Below are positions 26,921 to 40,815 of a stretch of 64,000 nucleotides of DNA, piece after piece. The stretch is taken from positions 208,701-272,700 of the forward strand of contig NW_019774803.1 in the NCBI RefSeq assembly GCF_001039355.2, in the 5' to 3' direction. The translations under genes were made by a program, and so were the position numbers. The notes below the pieces were generated by a model that made no database searches, was not told the origin of the DNA, and worked only from the letters and a program-made list of their open reading frames with translations. The stretch comes from Lingula anatina. Lineage: Eukaryota; Brachiopoda; Lingulata; Lingulida; Lingulidae. How positions within the stretch are numbered: position 1 is the stretch's first letter; every line of letters begins with the position of its first letter.

Positions 26921-28655
26921 GTCTTTTTCTAGTTTGGAGTACAAAAGTTTTATAAATCATTTCAGTTTATTAATTTCTGTGGAAGGGGTGATTTAAAAAA
27001 ATGAAGAAAATATGTATCACTTTTTGAAATCATCTTTTTATGGGAGAGAAAAATAGTGGTCAGTTTGAAAGTCAGTTTCTCTTTCTTTATAAACATAGTC
27101 TACTTGCAGATTATTTGTACATATATATTTTATTTTATTATTATCACAGAAGAAATAGCAAAATAAACCACATGTCAAGAAACATAAATATTATGACCTT
27201 ATTATAATTGCCAATTGATAACAATTACATATGTCAAGATAGGCGAAGGACACAGAATGGATAGAAATGGCCTCTTAAGCATTTCCGATGAGACATGACT
27301 ATCTATTGACTTACTAAATCTGGAAACCTGTGGCACTTATTGACATACATTACAGGTGGAACGACACAGGGAAACCTTAGCTGTTTACTCAAATACCTTG
27401 ATCACTCCCCTATGTATGTTGTAGCTGTTTTGTGTTGATATAGCTTTGATTCACTTTCTCTGACTTTCATTACGTCATGTGACTTCTCATTTGGATTTTA
27501 ATGATCATTCGCGTGAGTACTTGACTTGGGTCTGTTGGGTAACTGGTGGTCATTTGGCTGGAATGACCCAAGGGGCCTTTTGAAAGGGTGGATCAGGAAG
27601 GCTGATACTTTGCATGGTTGGACAGGAAATAAAATAGTGACAGTGGGTGATAAAGTTACTGGAAAATATGGATAAAATGGATAAAAGAAAGATAAATTTT
27701 TGGAAAAAATTGTTTTCTCAGAAACTTGTGCTCAAGAAACTAGGATTATGTGCATCTGGTAAGTTTTTTTCATATTTTTTTGTATCAAAAATATTTCATA
27801 GTTTTCATGCTATTTGAAAAATATGTTTAGGTAATCTGTAAACAGTTATTTAATTGGTTAACATGACTGAATTGAAATAACATTATAGGTGAAAAAGAAA
27901 CTTGTAATTTTCACTAAAATACACAGAACTTTTTGGTTGATTTCTAAAAATGTTAAAAAAACTATATTATAATGCAACGGTTTCATTTTTAATTTTTTTT
28001 CTGATGAAAAGGTTATGTAAATCATAATAAAATGTGTATCAAAAGACAAATAGTGTGAGAAATTTACTTGAAAGTAAAAATTGATACACTTCCACTGAAA
28101 AGTAATACTTAGAAAACTTGCAACAATCTAGCAAAAATTGCATCCCGAGGTTCTCCTCAGTTCTCTCATTTCCTTTAGTAGTATGTGTGATATTTTAATC
28201 TGCCAGAGATCTGAGTGTTTTCAATGTATGGGTCTATAAGGACCCAGCAGGTTTCAAGCATCTCCACTCATTTCCATTACACATGGGCCCGGCCATTCCA
28301 CATGCCATATACAGCCACACAACTGGATGAATGATATCGAAATTTGGCAATACAGTATCAAGACCAAACTGGAACAGGATAGGGGCCCTGGTTGGTGGCT
28401 GGTCAATGATTTAGGCCCTCCACATGGTTTGGATTATTGCTTTGCCTAACATTAACTACCTGCATTGAAAACCAACTCCCAGAGCTGTCAGCCGAGGCGC
28501 CTCTTAGACTGCGGAACATCTGATTTCTTGCACTTCAGTCTGGGCTCCTGCGCCCTCGGCCTGGTATCCATCAACAAAGCACTTTCACATCTGGACCCTG
28601 AGAGGAGGCAGAGTGAGAGGAGGTGGAGAAAGAAGGAAACCAGCCGCCCAGTTCC

Positions 28656-29010
28656 ACAGTTAATACATTCACAGGCCTACCCCTTGATTAATTGCTCGTG
28701 ATTTGGAGCCGTGGTTTAGAAAAAAAAAAGAAAAGAAATTGCTGCTGGCTTAGTGCATGGGTTGTTTGTGAGCTGAATCAGATATATATATAGAAGTTAT
28801 TAAGAATGAAAAAGTGTTCATAGTAGTGATGATATTTTGAAAGTAAAAAAAAAATGATCAGAACTTTTTCTTCAGTTCTACAATTAATCTGTTCATAGCC
28901 CTACTCCTTCCTTAATTGCTCATGATTTGGAGTCGTTAAGAAAAAAAAAAAGAAATTGTTGCTACTTCAGTTCATGGTTTGTTTGTGAGCTTAATCAGAT
29001 TTATAGAATT
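28656..29010 (+). repeat. Diverged direct repeat of about 140 bp
   Basis: 28656-28795 and 28870-29010 share cctac.cctt..ttaattgctc.tg, gatttggag.cgt, an A run, aagaaattg.tgct and gtttgtgagct.aatcaga. Confidence 0.85.
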
Positions 29011-29709
29011 TATTGAGAATACGAAATATTGTGAAAGTCCATTTAAATTGATAAAAACATTCAGTCCTTAAATTTCATAGAATTGGTTGGTTTATATATA
29101 ATTGGACAATTAAGATATAGTGAAAGTGGACTTGCTTTTGGTCTATTTTGAAATATTACTGAATAAATAAGTATTTAATTACAGAATGTAAAATCTCAAC
29201 AATTTCATACCTTGAAGTTGGTTTTAGAGAAAAATGTCCTTGTTTTAATTAGAAATGATTCAGATTTATCCAGGAAATGGTGATTAATGCCAAGGATAAT
29301 CCCCTTCAGTGTATGTGATGTCTGGGATTAATTAGTGTTTATTAATTAGGAATGTTGATGGATAAGGTGTATGTGTTTTATATTATGAAGATGAAAGTAA
29401 TGGCAATTTATGACAGGCGCTGTGAGTGATGTACAGTGCACACAGGCTTGTTTTTTTGAGGGGATTTTTTTTTATCTGTGTGAATTGAAATACTACAGTT
29501 ATTTATGGGGCACCTGGATGTTTTTATTATTTCATTATTTACATTCATTTCCCTGAGTTTAAGATCAAGTTGGAAGCTTACCTTTAAAATGAGCAATACT
29601 ATGCTTTTTCCAGTAAATGAGTAAGGAACTAGGGGGAAAGTATTTTCTTTGGTTGAGATACGTTGTTTTGTATATCAAAACTCTATAACTCAGGGTGAAT
29701 ACTTCATTA

Positions 29710-29717
<8 letters not shown>

Positions 29718-29780
<63 letters not shown>
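29718..29780. repeat. (AT)n microsatellite
   Basis: About 31 AT units after an A run. Confidence 0.95.
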
Positions 29781-29784
<4 letters not shown>

Positions 29785-30109
29785 GTGACAGCCATGTTTT
29801 ATTCATGCTGAGGAAGGAGCACTGGTAGTGAACAAGGAAGTCAATAAAAGGAAGAAAAATCCTTTAAGTGAAAATAAATTACATTAAGGTTATGAATATC
29901 CTGGGGATTTCAGATTGTAAAGAAGTATCTTAAAAATCTATAAAGGTCAATTTTAGGGATATGTTATTAAAACAAAAAGACACCCTAAGGGATTTATTTC
30001 TATAAAAAAAGTAACGCTCCTGCGTCTACATCCTGGATTTCCCCATTCTGACATGTGTATAAACTTGAACACACTTTCAGTTCAACAAAAGACACAGGAA
30101 AATGATAAA

Positions 30110-30163
30110 CCGTTCTTCCCATATTTGTATAACTTTNATTCTTCCCATTTGTATAACTTTCAA
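30110..30163. other. Single-N joint flanked by a 23-bp repeat
   Basis: N at 30137. The words cttcccat(a)tttgtataacttt occur on both sides of it, so this looks like a local contig overlap joined with one N, as at 51905. Confidence 0.8.
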
Positions 30164-31048
30164 GAAGCAGAAATGTACCGGAATCTGCTTTATTCTCCAC
30201 CGGCAGTAGTCCAGCGGGTTAAGGTGAGGACATGCAAATATCAGATAGACCACATTTCTTTATGTGTGAATCTTACAAGTCAGAAGAAAAAATCAATTCT
30301 AGGTCTGGTACTTCATGTATTGTTGTCTCCCTGGAGAGTCTTCTCTTCAAGGAAATTGGTGGGCATTAGGTGAGGCGTAATCAGTGCAAGTCAGGGACTT
30401 GTCTGAAGAAAAAATTGATCGATATTCAGTGCTTTGAGGCGCCATGCATTCACTCCATTTTTGCTAGGTTCATATGTATCAGGAAGGTAAGAGTCAGTTG
30501 GCAAGGTGAGATATAAAGAAAGATGAGAATTTGCTTGGATGGAATTTTTCATTCTGATTCAATAGAAAAATAATTCAATTTTAAACGAGTTGAGCTAATG
30601 GTATAAAAATGGCTTGTAGATTTATCTAAATGTAAGTTCCTGATATTAGTTAGAAAATGTTCTTGATAAGTTGTAGAGGGATAATTTTTTATTACAGAAA
30701 TAGAGAATGTTTTGTAGATTTGAATGTTGTAAGGTTTTTATTAATTATTCAGTGAAGCATTTGATAAAATGAGGATGGTGAAAATTGAAGGTTTCTGTGA
30801 TAAACCATTAACTTGCCCTGCTATATTTGATTGTTAAGTAGATGATATTTCAGATAATATTCAGAAATATTGATTCATATAAAAATGACGTTCAAACCAA
30901 AAAATGCTCATCAGAATATGAAGTTTGATAGACAGTTAAATTACAATAGAGGAAAACATTGATTTTAATCCTTTGGATGCGTGAAAAGTAAGCCTACTAA
31001 AAAGATCAAGAAAAAAAAGACAAGTAATGTTTTGGCACAGTTCCTTTC

Positions 31049-31286
31049 TAAGGGACCATTCACACAAATATTTGGATCAATCTATCTCCCTGGAGAGTCT
31101 CACTAAATTGCTGTCAACTTGACCAGCTTAAATGTCTGTCACGTCTAGCAAAGCTGTTAGGGGGTAATTATCTTTACCTCCTAGCTGATTCGATAGGCAT
31201 GACAGACATTTAAGACGGTTACTTGACAGCAATTTAGTGAGACTCCACTAAGATGGATCGATCTAAGCATGGGAACCCAGTCTAAA
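31049..31286. mobile_element. Foldback element, family A, full copy
   Basis: The left arm has ggatcaatctatctcc, gtctcactaaattgctgtca and cagcttaaatgtctgtca; each recurs inverted on the right, ending gggaacccagtcta. The loop carries agggggtaatta. Confidence 0.85.
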
Positions 31287-31691
31287 AGTGTGGCAACCTT
31301 GGCTCTCCAGCACAACATAAAAAAAGCCTCTCTCCAGGGAGATTCACGTCATGTGTAGTTGTGGTAGATTTCCTGATAGTATGGCTCTCTTGGGTCCCCA
31401 GTAATGAGAATTACTGCCAAGATGATATTTTCAAGAGGGTAGCTAATCCAGTTTTTGGTCAATTTGCATTTAGTCAGATTATGGAACCGGTAATTTCAAA
31501 TAAAATTTCCGGTCATGTCCACTGTCATTGGGATAATTTCAATACATCCAATTAATATTTTTAGGTCCAAGGTTGATTCTGCAGTATTTTTATCTTTCAT
31601 CTATTCTGTATGAGAATAAATGATTAACAGTTAAAGATTGATGCTTATTACCTTGTATTAAAAATGGTTAAGATTTATTTAGGTTGTAGGT

Positions 31692-31717
31692 ATGTGTGTG
31701 TTTGTGTGTCCACTGTG

Positions 31718-31752
<35 letters not shown>

Positions 31753-31952
31753 GGGTGTGTGTGAGAGAGAGAGAAATTACAACAACTGATGTAACTTTAT
31801 TTAAAAAGGTAGAAGGCAGAAATAAATGTACATGTACATGCACAATGTATTTGGCAAAGCAAGGTATTCTTTCTCTTGGGAGTAAAGAGAATTGCACTTG
31901 ACAGCTTGGAAAAGAGGAAAAATGAAGAGAAAGAATATTTCAGATGTGTTTG

Positions 31953-32019
<67 letters not shown>
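31692..32019. repeat. TG and AG microsatellites
   Basis: TG-rich tract 31692-31763 with a short AG end; long pure AG tract 31956-32019 followed by purine-rich DNA to about 32220. Confidence 0.9.
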
Positions 32020-32021
<2 letters not shown>

Positions 32022-35000
32022 AAAAAGAAGACAGAGGAAGAAAACTGAAAGAAAGAAAATAGATTGAAATAAAGAAAGAAAGATTGAAATAAGGAAAGAA
32101 AGGCAAAATAGTGAGAGAGAAAGAGTAGAAGAAGTAGAGAACTAAATCAAGCAGAAGAAAAAAAAGAGAAAGGTAAAACAAAATGAGGAAAAAGGAAAAA
32201 AGAGAGAGAGTGGGAGGGGAGGAGGTACCCATCCATCTGGTTCCTCCACATGTTGTAATGTGGCAGCGTAATTGTTTTCTCAGAGTGGCACATGTGTTAA
32301 GTCAGTGTAGGAAGAGAGTGATAGGCTAAGCTCAGGAGTCCAGATGGCAGTGAAACTGCTGGGGAACATCTGACACTACTAAAAATACTTAACTCACTTC
32401 ATTGCTGGACTGGCTGCCGAGGAGACCAGACGCGTTTCTGTGATTCTCGCAGTGAGTTTTCAAGTTGTGATTTTTGTGTTTCGAACCAGGAATGTATCAC
32501 AGGATTCAGAAGTGATTTTATACTGATTTGTGTGTGACTTGATTACCCTGAGCTGCTTTCCTTGATGGACTCGCTATAGAGAAGTCTACAATAATTTTAA
32601 AACAGGATTAAGGCAGATTAGGAAGGGATTAATATCATTTCTGTGTTGTTTTTGCAGAGGATTAGACATAAACCTATTTCTGAGAATACATAAATTTCAT
32701 TGCCGGGAATAATTGCAGTGAATGGTCAAGGAGTTGTTTCAAACTTTTCATTTTGAATTGCTGTTACTTAATTTTAACAGCATCAATTAAACTTTTTTTG
32801 TTTGTTTCACACATTGTATGACTTACTGACAGAGGACAGGATACTAAGAAATGAAGAACACAGAAATCTAAGAGGAAATTTTCCTGAAAAAAACTGTCAA
32901 GAATTGTTTTAAGTCAGTAAAGCTGACAAAAAGGGGGAAGAGGAAAAATCTTACAAAAAAGTGAGGTAGCACCATTTGTGTTGCCTGGATAATCAGACTG
33001 CCATTAAATGAAGTCCGAAATTGTCTTAAAGACTGTATCAAGGCTACAGGAGGAGCGGACAAAATCGCTGATTTGCCTTCGTGATCTATCCAGTAAGTAG
33101 ACCTACTTGACACTTGATTATATGAAGAATTAAAGACCGTTTTGGCATCCATTAACAAAGAGGTCATAATCAGGTATTTTCATTGTTGCTGAAGTAATTG
33201 ATAGGATATAAGGCCAGGTGAAGGTGACAGTGTTTACAGTCTTTGCTTTTTCCAATTAATGTAAGTCAACTGAATAATATAAAGGTCTACATGTATATTC
33301 TTTTTGAACTTACTCTGTAGTGAAGATTTCATCAAATGCTCTATGGTGAATTACCACATGTTCCAGTTTGAAATTCTTCATGTAGGAACCAAATGATAAT
33401 TATGTACAGCAAGGTGCATTTCACCCTGTTATCAGTCATTATACTTAATTGTGTAACCACACTCCACCTGTGTGATAACAAAACTATTCAGTCAAGGTGT
33501 ATAATAGTCAGGACTCTGGAGGTGTCAGCTTTGTTATAACTGCAATATTAGACACTCTCGCACACAGTGTTTTGTTTGTACAACCTGGGCTTTCTAGGCA
33601 TAAGGACACGAGTCTTTTGTTCAGTGAAGATCAGGTGTTAAATCTTCCCAACAGATTTTCCTTTCAGGTGTTTCATTAAGGCTAATTGGTCGAAGGACAA
33701 GTTTAATGTGATATGATCTGCTAGGAGGTGATGTTTCAACTGTATTGCTGATCAAAATGTTTTATAGTGCCTTTGTTGGGTTTGAAGATTGTGTGATAAC
33801 AGGTTCGATCACACAGGTTCAGGCTGCTGTACTAGCTAGTACTCATCTTGTGACCAATTTGACTCTTTTCCAGCTTTTGTGGGACTGAAACTTTGGAAAA
33901 GAGATTAAGACAATAATAATGACAAGCAAAATTTGTTTTCATTTCAAGCACGCCTCGTGATTTTTGTGAAGTCTCATGACTTTCGATAAAATGTTTCCGA
34001 GTTATCATGTGAGAAAAGCACATGATGGGGGGAAAGAAATGATGATCCGTTAAGGAATGCTACTGTTAAAGATGGGAAGAATTTGGAGCACTACAAAGTC
34101 ATCTGTTATAATATATCAGAGAGGGAATGATATAGGATTAACACCTGTTTAAGGTGAGTTCAATGGCCAGAGAGGTCAGAAAATGATGTAATTATTAGTA
34201 ACTGGAGAAGTTTGTTTTTTTTCTGCTTCTCTTGGAAACGTATTGATAGTGACAAATGTCATTGGAAAATATTTTATGGAAGTTGTTCATAAAGCACATG
34301 GGGTGAAACTTCATTATAAACAACACTGGCACATTTCGTACCTTTGTCAGTTTTCTAGATTGATATGCTGTTCATGAATTACAGTTGTAAATTGTGTAAT
34401 TCACCATAAGTATAACTTATGTTTACGGTGATTATTCCATTACTTCAGAAGATTTATAATTTAATTGCATTAATTAAAAAACCCTAATATCAACATCGTT
34501 TTGTCACAATTAACCCCGCCCATGATACACTCCAACGTCTGCCGGCTTAGAAATCCTGATCTGCGATTGGTTAAATTGGATGAACATTGTGTAATGATTG
34601 ACAAGAGAGAGTGTTGGGAGTATTGGTAACATGTGAAACCCATCAGTGTAGGATTTATAGCCGTACATATGCAGTTGATTAGTAAAGCAAACACTTCACC
34701 CGCCAGACTGGAGCCAGGAGTGACTGCTGTACAGACGCAAGTTATCAAGAACACATTGCTGAGAGTCTCTAGAAACAGAGTACTGAAACTCATTTATACC
34801 ACTGGTCCTTATGATTTAATAGCCGCTGACAGGTCCTTACTTGCAATATTATAGCGTTAAAAGTGTGACAAGAATGGAAAAGATGTCAGTTAATCAGTGC
34901 ATCAATGATAATGCAGTTGAAATATCTCTTTTTTTGCCATTTGCAGAATTTATCGAGATACTTATTGCAAGTAAGGATGAATGTAACATGAAGATAACTT

Positions 35001-38000
35001 CAGATGAAAACATAAAATAAAATAGTTTTTTATTTTAGCAAATGATAAGTTAAAAAGGTTAAGAAAATATGTTTCATGTGTGGCAGCCATTTTTATAAAT
35101 AAAAATTAAAGATCCCCTCTTACTCCTAGGGCAACAAAATTCAACAGCGAACATCAAAAGTGTGGATCTTATCTTCATAACTGCATGTTTTATATTTCTT
35201 CAATAAACCCAAATGACTTTAAAAATTCCTTAGATAAATGAAGCACTTGATACAAATTCCGTGATAGGCAGAAATGTGCAGTTGTGCCAATATTTCATTA
35301 ACTTACATCTATTAACTCCAATTACTGTTTGAACATTATTTTGTTTTTAGATGTAATTATGCTGTTTATAACAAATAATGAAAACAAGCAATAAAATTTT
35401 ATTTAAAGGTTATCATTTACAGCATCACCATACTACATTGGAGTTAAAATACAAAGGTTTACATAGAAGTAAAGTTTTTTATTCTAACAGTAAAAATAAT
35501 ACATTTTGAGTATAAGAGCAAAAACTTGTACTACTCAGTAAAGAGTGGGTTATGGGGACACTTTCTTTACAAGCATTTAGTGAAAAACTATCAAGAGCAT
35601 ACACTGCAAGTTGGTGATCACAGATGGTTGCTGTTTTTATCACAGATCAGCCATTCAGTGTCCATTAAGGCATCATAAGGTGACAGACATGTTGGCCTTA
35701 CTAGTACACTGTAATGACAGAAGGTCATAAAAATGTCATTAAGAGAACCATCTGTCAAATGCTGATTGTAGGTGACAAAGCAATGGTGGTCCTATAGGGG
35801 CAAGGGGGTGACAGCTAGCATGTTGAGGGGATAAGGTTTTGATATAGATTTTCATAGATTTTGATTTATATACATATATTATTATATGTGGGTGATAATT
35901 TAAAAATGTGACTTATTCATCATCAGGTGTATGTGTTGATATGTTATCATAGCTGTATCATATAGGTTCCAAGCCTCTGTACTCAAGCAAATGATCACGT
36001 TTTAAATTTTTGAAAGATCTTTAATTGTCAATCAGAATTCCTCGATTACACTCTGCACTTGATTTCTTTTTTTTTTCTGTTTTGAGTGGCAAAAAAATAA
36101 ACCATTCACACTGACAAAAGGCATGTTTCTAGCAAAGCAGGCTGGAAAGGAAATCAGATGTCATTGAAAATCAGCTTGAAAGCTTTGAGATAGTGAACAG
36201 TGCTGGTTTCCTTTAAGGTCTGTTCCTTTTTACTCATGAAGAGGAAATGGACTTGATGGAACTTGGGTGGCTGACACTTGAAACACTTTTCCTGGAAATT
36301 TGGAGCTAAAGCTGCTTTATTTTTACATATCTGGAAATTGTCAAGAAACATTGGGGGAGTTTGAGTGATGACTACTCCCAGTGCTTCAGTTTCAGTTATA
36401 AACTTAATTGTACAGGGAAAAAAATATTAGTATTGATAACAGAGCGCTAGTGCATGATGATCCAATTGACATAAAATCTAACATCTGGGACATATTTCCA
36501 TCTTATAAATAAGACCAAGATGAGAAACAGAAGAGCACCTGAACAATATTCAGAATGAAAATTTCACAAACGCCAACTATAACCTCTAAAGTGATGCCAA
36601 CTGGCAAATTAAATATCATGCACAAATGTTTTTTTGATTTGATATTTCTCTCTTAGTAGTTTACACATACCACCTGTTTCAGTGAAAGTCGAATTATAAA
36701 GCTGTGCACAACTTGAGATTTTAAGAATGGGAAGTTAGGAAGGGGTGGTTTGCCTCCACATTTATGGACCCCCGCCCCCCACCCCCCCACCCCCCACCCC
36801 ACCCCCTCTTCTCTTACTTGACTAGATATTTTTTATGTGATAGACAATGTGGTATTGTATTTTACATTATTATAGCAATAGTGTTAAACTTAGTAGAAAT
36901 CTGATTATCTCCCACTCCAAAAAAGAGAAAAACTATCTTTCATTTTCTTTACTGTCATGGCAAAATGAAGGCTGGCATGTAACAACTTGAAGAGCACTTT
37001 ACTACATAATACTATATGATACTATAGTATGTAATGATTTATGATGAACATCTTTATAAATGTTCTATTTCCCTTACTTCTCTATACAATTATATACCAT
37101 AGTTATATGTTTATAAATACAGACTTTTCATTATTTTCACTTTTAATAAGAAAATATTTTCACTTTTAATAAGAAAATAATGAGTGGCATGAGACAGCTG
37201 GAAGAGTACTCTGACAACACTCCCGCAACACAAAACCCAGAATGCAGCCTATAAATACACTTGTGTTGGTATTTCTGTTGCCCTGACTGATCCTCATGGT
37301 GGCTCCAGTGGTCTTGCCAAACATCTGGGCCTGTGATCTTGTGGGCCCTAACAAGGGAAAACATATTTTATTCACACAAGCCAAACATTTGGGGGTGATT
37401 TAGTCCTGAGGTGCGTTCACACACCTGTGACTTGTGAGAACACACATTTTTGGGGGATTATCTCAAAAATTTATCTGAATTATCTAGCCGGCTGTAAATT
37501 GCATTCAGAGTTGCTTGCATTATCTGGTGCAGACCCCCCCCTCCCCCCCACCTTTTTTCTGCAATAGCATAGCCTGTGAGAAAAAAATATAGTGCAACTG
37601 TGTGTTCTTCATGATGTAACGTATTCACCATCATCAAACATGCTGTGGTATTTGAGTTTTTGTGGGCACAATACAACGAGAGATCCGTGTGAATGTGTTG
37701 CGCCTCTATGAATGGCAGAAGTGGTGTAACTTGCTGGCGCCAGCGCCTGATGAGAGGGTCGATTCATTCCATATGTACAGGTTGCTACAGAATCTGAAAG
37801 CAGCTGTTACTGTTGCCACACACTGCAGGGTCTTGAGTGGAACAGGACATTTTGAATGTTCTCTATTCAGTGGATAATTTTAGCTGACTTGCCCATCCCA
37901 CACCCACCCTAGCCAACTTCGACCTACCTCCAAGGCCATCCCCACCCCCAAAGTTACCAACATACATTTATGTAGGTAGTCCTTAGTCTAAAATGTTTGG

Positions 38001-39540
38001 ATTTAAAGACTTGTTGATATTAAAAATTCAATATTACCTTTAAAAAGCAATATGCTTTGAACCCTGTGTCCATAGATTTCTCAGTCCTTAGCTGTCAAAA
38101 CTTCTTTCTTACTTTCTTTCTTTGCAACTTTTATTTTTCAGTTTGCCTGTACAGATTGTTACTATTACAAACAGAAAGACTGTATACATATTAACAAAGT
38201 CTTAAATTGTGGTATCTATTTGCTGTGTAGTTAGATGTGGTTGTGAGTCTCTCCTGTAGCAATACATGTTCTGTAGGCCTAATGTCCAAGACATGGTCAC
38301 TCTACCACATTTTTGCTGAGCACTTCTTAGCCAGTTTGCCATAAAAAACAAACAAACAAAAAAACTTACAGCCAAAACTTCTTATCAGATTATTTATGCC
38401 AGCGTTGTTCTCTCCAGAATAAGGATATTTTTGATATCTTCCCCCCCCCACTCATCTTTTAGAAGGCTGTTTATAATACAGAGGTTAAACCAAGCTGAAG
38501 ATGAAAAAAATACCCCCTAAAATTACCAATCAGCCTCTTACTTTAACAAACTTGATATTATAGATTAATTCTCTTTTAGTCAAATAATTTATTTCTATAT
38601 ATCTGCATGAATTATGCACCTGATGATCATTCCATTAAGTGATCTGAACCTGCAGCAGAGGCTACCTCGAAAAAGCCTCTCCCTGCCAGTGTACTTAATG
38701 TGGGTATCTCATTATTAATTAAGCACCGAACAACCCAAGACACTACTTAGAATGGCAGCTGGTAATGTTGATTCCAGAGAGAGGATGGGAGGGCTTAAGT
38801 AGTTTGACATTTGTCATACTTAAGTAGTGTTCTTGTTTGTTAATTCATTCTTTGTCTACTGTACATAAATTTTTGTCGATTTTGGGTACAGTTTATTGGT
38901 TTATTTTTCTGCATTAATTGTTGTGGATTTTGAGTACATTTTTTTCTGATATATATATATTTATTTATTTTATTATTATTATTATTTTTTTTTTTTTTTG
39001 CAAAGTTCTAATGCCTGATGAGAAAAGTATGGAGACTTTTATCTTATTAATGGAGCATTAGAGCTTCATGATTTTAATGTTTCCATGAAATTATTAGCTT
39101 GAAATCTTACATTAATTGATAACAAGTTTTGGTATTTCAGATTTTGTTTCTTTCTGCAGCATACATAAAATATTAAGATTTTCCATCATTATACAAAAGA
39201 GCTCTTTGTTGACCAAACCCAAGAGAATTATGAATTTGATCATCTGTAGCTCACAGTACATGTAAGTGCAACAAGGGAGTAGGTGGAGTGAAAAAACAAG
39301 AATAATAGGCACAACTCCTATTTACTCAAGTACTGTCTTAAATGTTGAGTGGTCATATAGTGCAAAAAAATACACCCAGTCATGGGAGATTCCTCAGCCA
39401 AGTTACATGGATTACAAATGTGGAATTCACACACATAATTAAGGACAGACCTCAAGCGTTCTATTTCTCCAAGTTGTTATTGCTGCAGTTGTTCTACCTG
39501 ATAGTTATCTGGGCTGTTGTAATTGCACACCATGGCTGTT

Positions 39541-39545
39541 CTATA

Positions 39546-39576
<31 letters not shown>

Positions 39577-39685
39577 GTGTTCAATACTTATGTAAGTGAT
39601 AAGTACTCTAGTGGATAATTTGTTAGGCAAGGGAAAATTTTGGAACTCTCTCTCTCTCTCTTTCTTTCTCCCCCTCCCTCCCTCT

Positions 39686-39757
<72 letters not shown>
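39541..39757. repeat. CCT, CT and TG microsatellites
   Basis: tcctcctcc run 39550-39576, CT/CCCT tract 39645-39721 and TG tract 39722-39757, directly abutting MITE copy 2. Confidence 0.9.
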
Positions 39758-39924
39758 CAGGAGCGGATTTAGGCCGTCTTCTGGGTCTTTTGGAAGACGG
39801 TCAGATTTTCTAGTTTACATTGACGGGTATCTAATTTTTCCTGTCAGAAGACGGTCAAAATGGGGGATGGATCAATAAAGATAATTTAGAAGCCTGTCAG
39901 AAAATATGTCTGGATCCGCCCCTG
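39758..39924. mobile_element. 167-bp MITE, family C, copy 2
   Basis: About 85-90% identical by eye to 13039-13207, with the same ends (caggagcgg...gatccgcccctg). It is inserted in a TG microsatellite, so no target duplication can be assigned. Confidence 0.85.
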
Positions 39925-40802
39925 TGTGTGTAATGATAGGGTTATTGACCTAGCTCCCAATGCCCATGAAACCTTGCCATTGCATGGAAAGGACATGTCA
40001 GGCAGTATACAGGTGGTTATAGAAGCAGACATGGTAGAACACCCATATCAATTTTGTTCTCAGACGTAACTAAGGATAGGGGACAGATACAGTGAAAATT
40101 GGTGGCTGGGTATCACCATGAATAGGGGGGGGGGAGCAGTTCAAGAATTTGTGATGGATGTAATTTTACAGAATGAACACATTTAAACTGCTATTTTAAT
40201 TTGATTGATTGATTGGCAGGGTGTGTTCCAGTACTTCTTCTGAAAAAAAATGTTCTTCATTGATTTTAGAAATTTAAAACTAATGAAATTGGTGATAATG
40301 TATCCTAACAAAATAAAAACAGTTGTAGTGTTTTTTAACTGTGAAATTAAGCAGGTAAGCAAGGCAAAGAATTCTTTTGAAAAGTTTAATTTATGAGATG
40401 ATTGTGTTATATAGAAATACCACTTAGAAAGGTAAATTTTTCCAAGTGGGTGGTATTCCTCTTTATAAGCATGGCCCTCTTACAACTATAATGTTTCCCT
40501 AAAAAGCTGATAATTGTACGAGCACAGGTATGTTAGTCTCAGTGGTGAAAAGTTTAAAATGGTACATGTAGGTGGTCTTTTCATACCAAATAACCTTCAT
40601 TTCCTCTAAGGAAGAAAAAACTAATCCCTTTAATTGTTTGGGATTGTCCCATGAATCCACATTAATTGTTATCAAAAAGAACTTAAAAAGATAAATAAAT
40701 GATTTTCATCAATTTCATTTAAGAATAAGAACTTGGTTAAAGAGAAAAGTTTAAAAATTATCAGCGAGTCAAGGTGCCACAACTAGTGCCCCCTATTTAA
40801 AT

Positions 40803-40815
40803 TGACCTTTGACCT
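40803..40815 (-). promoter_or_regulatory. Perfect DR1 nuclear-receptor site
   Basis: TGACCTTTGACCT, which on the minus strand is AGGTCAAAGGTCA, the ideal DR1 (HNF4, COUP-TF, RXR) site, in the long CBFA2T intron. A one-mismatch version lies at 455-467 (tggcctttgacct). Confidence 0.45.

Noticed and set aside
28465-28701. 78-aa open frame in the GC-richer island
   Set aside because: It starts at a non-ATG codon, has no recognisable motif and no phase-compatible splice site.
31954-32232. Ser-Leu-Phe-rich membrane-like antisense protein
   Set aside because: Translation of the AG tract and purine-rich flank.
32250-32451. Complex sequence ending in a good donor (ctcgca|gtgagt), possible further first exon
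   Set aside because: The frame that would have the right phase is open from about 32325 but has no ATG, and no splice partner can be shown. It could be a non-coding exon, but nothing supports it.
34633-34854. 73-aa frame and an overlapping antisense 107-aa frame (34470-34793)
   Set aside because: No domain, no splice context; both frames open only because the stretch is less AT-rich.
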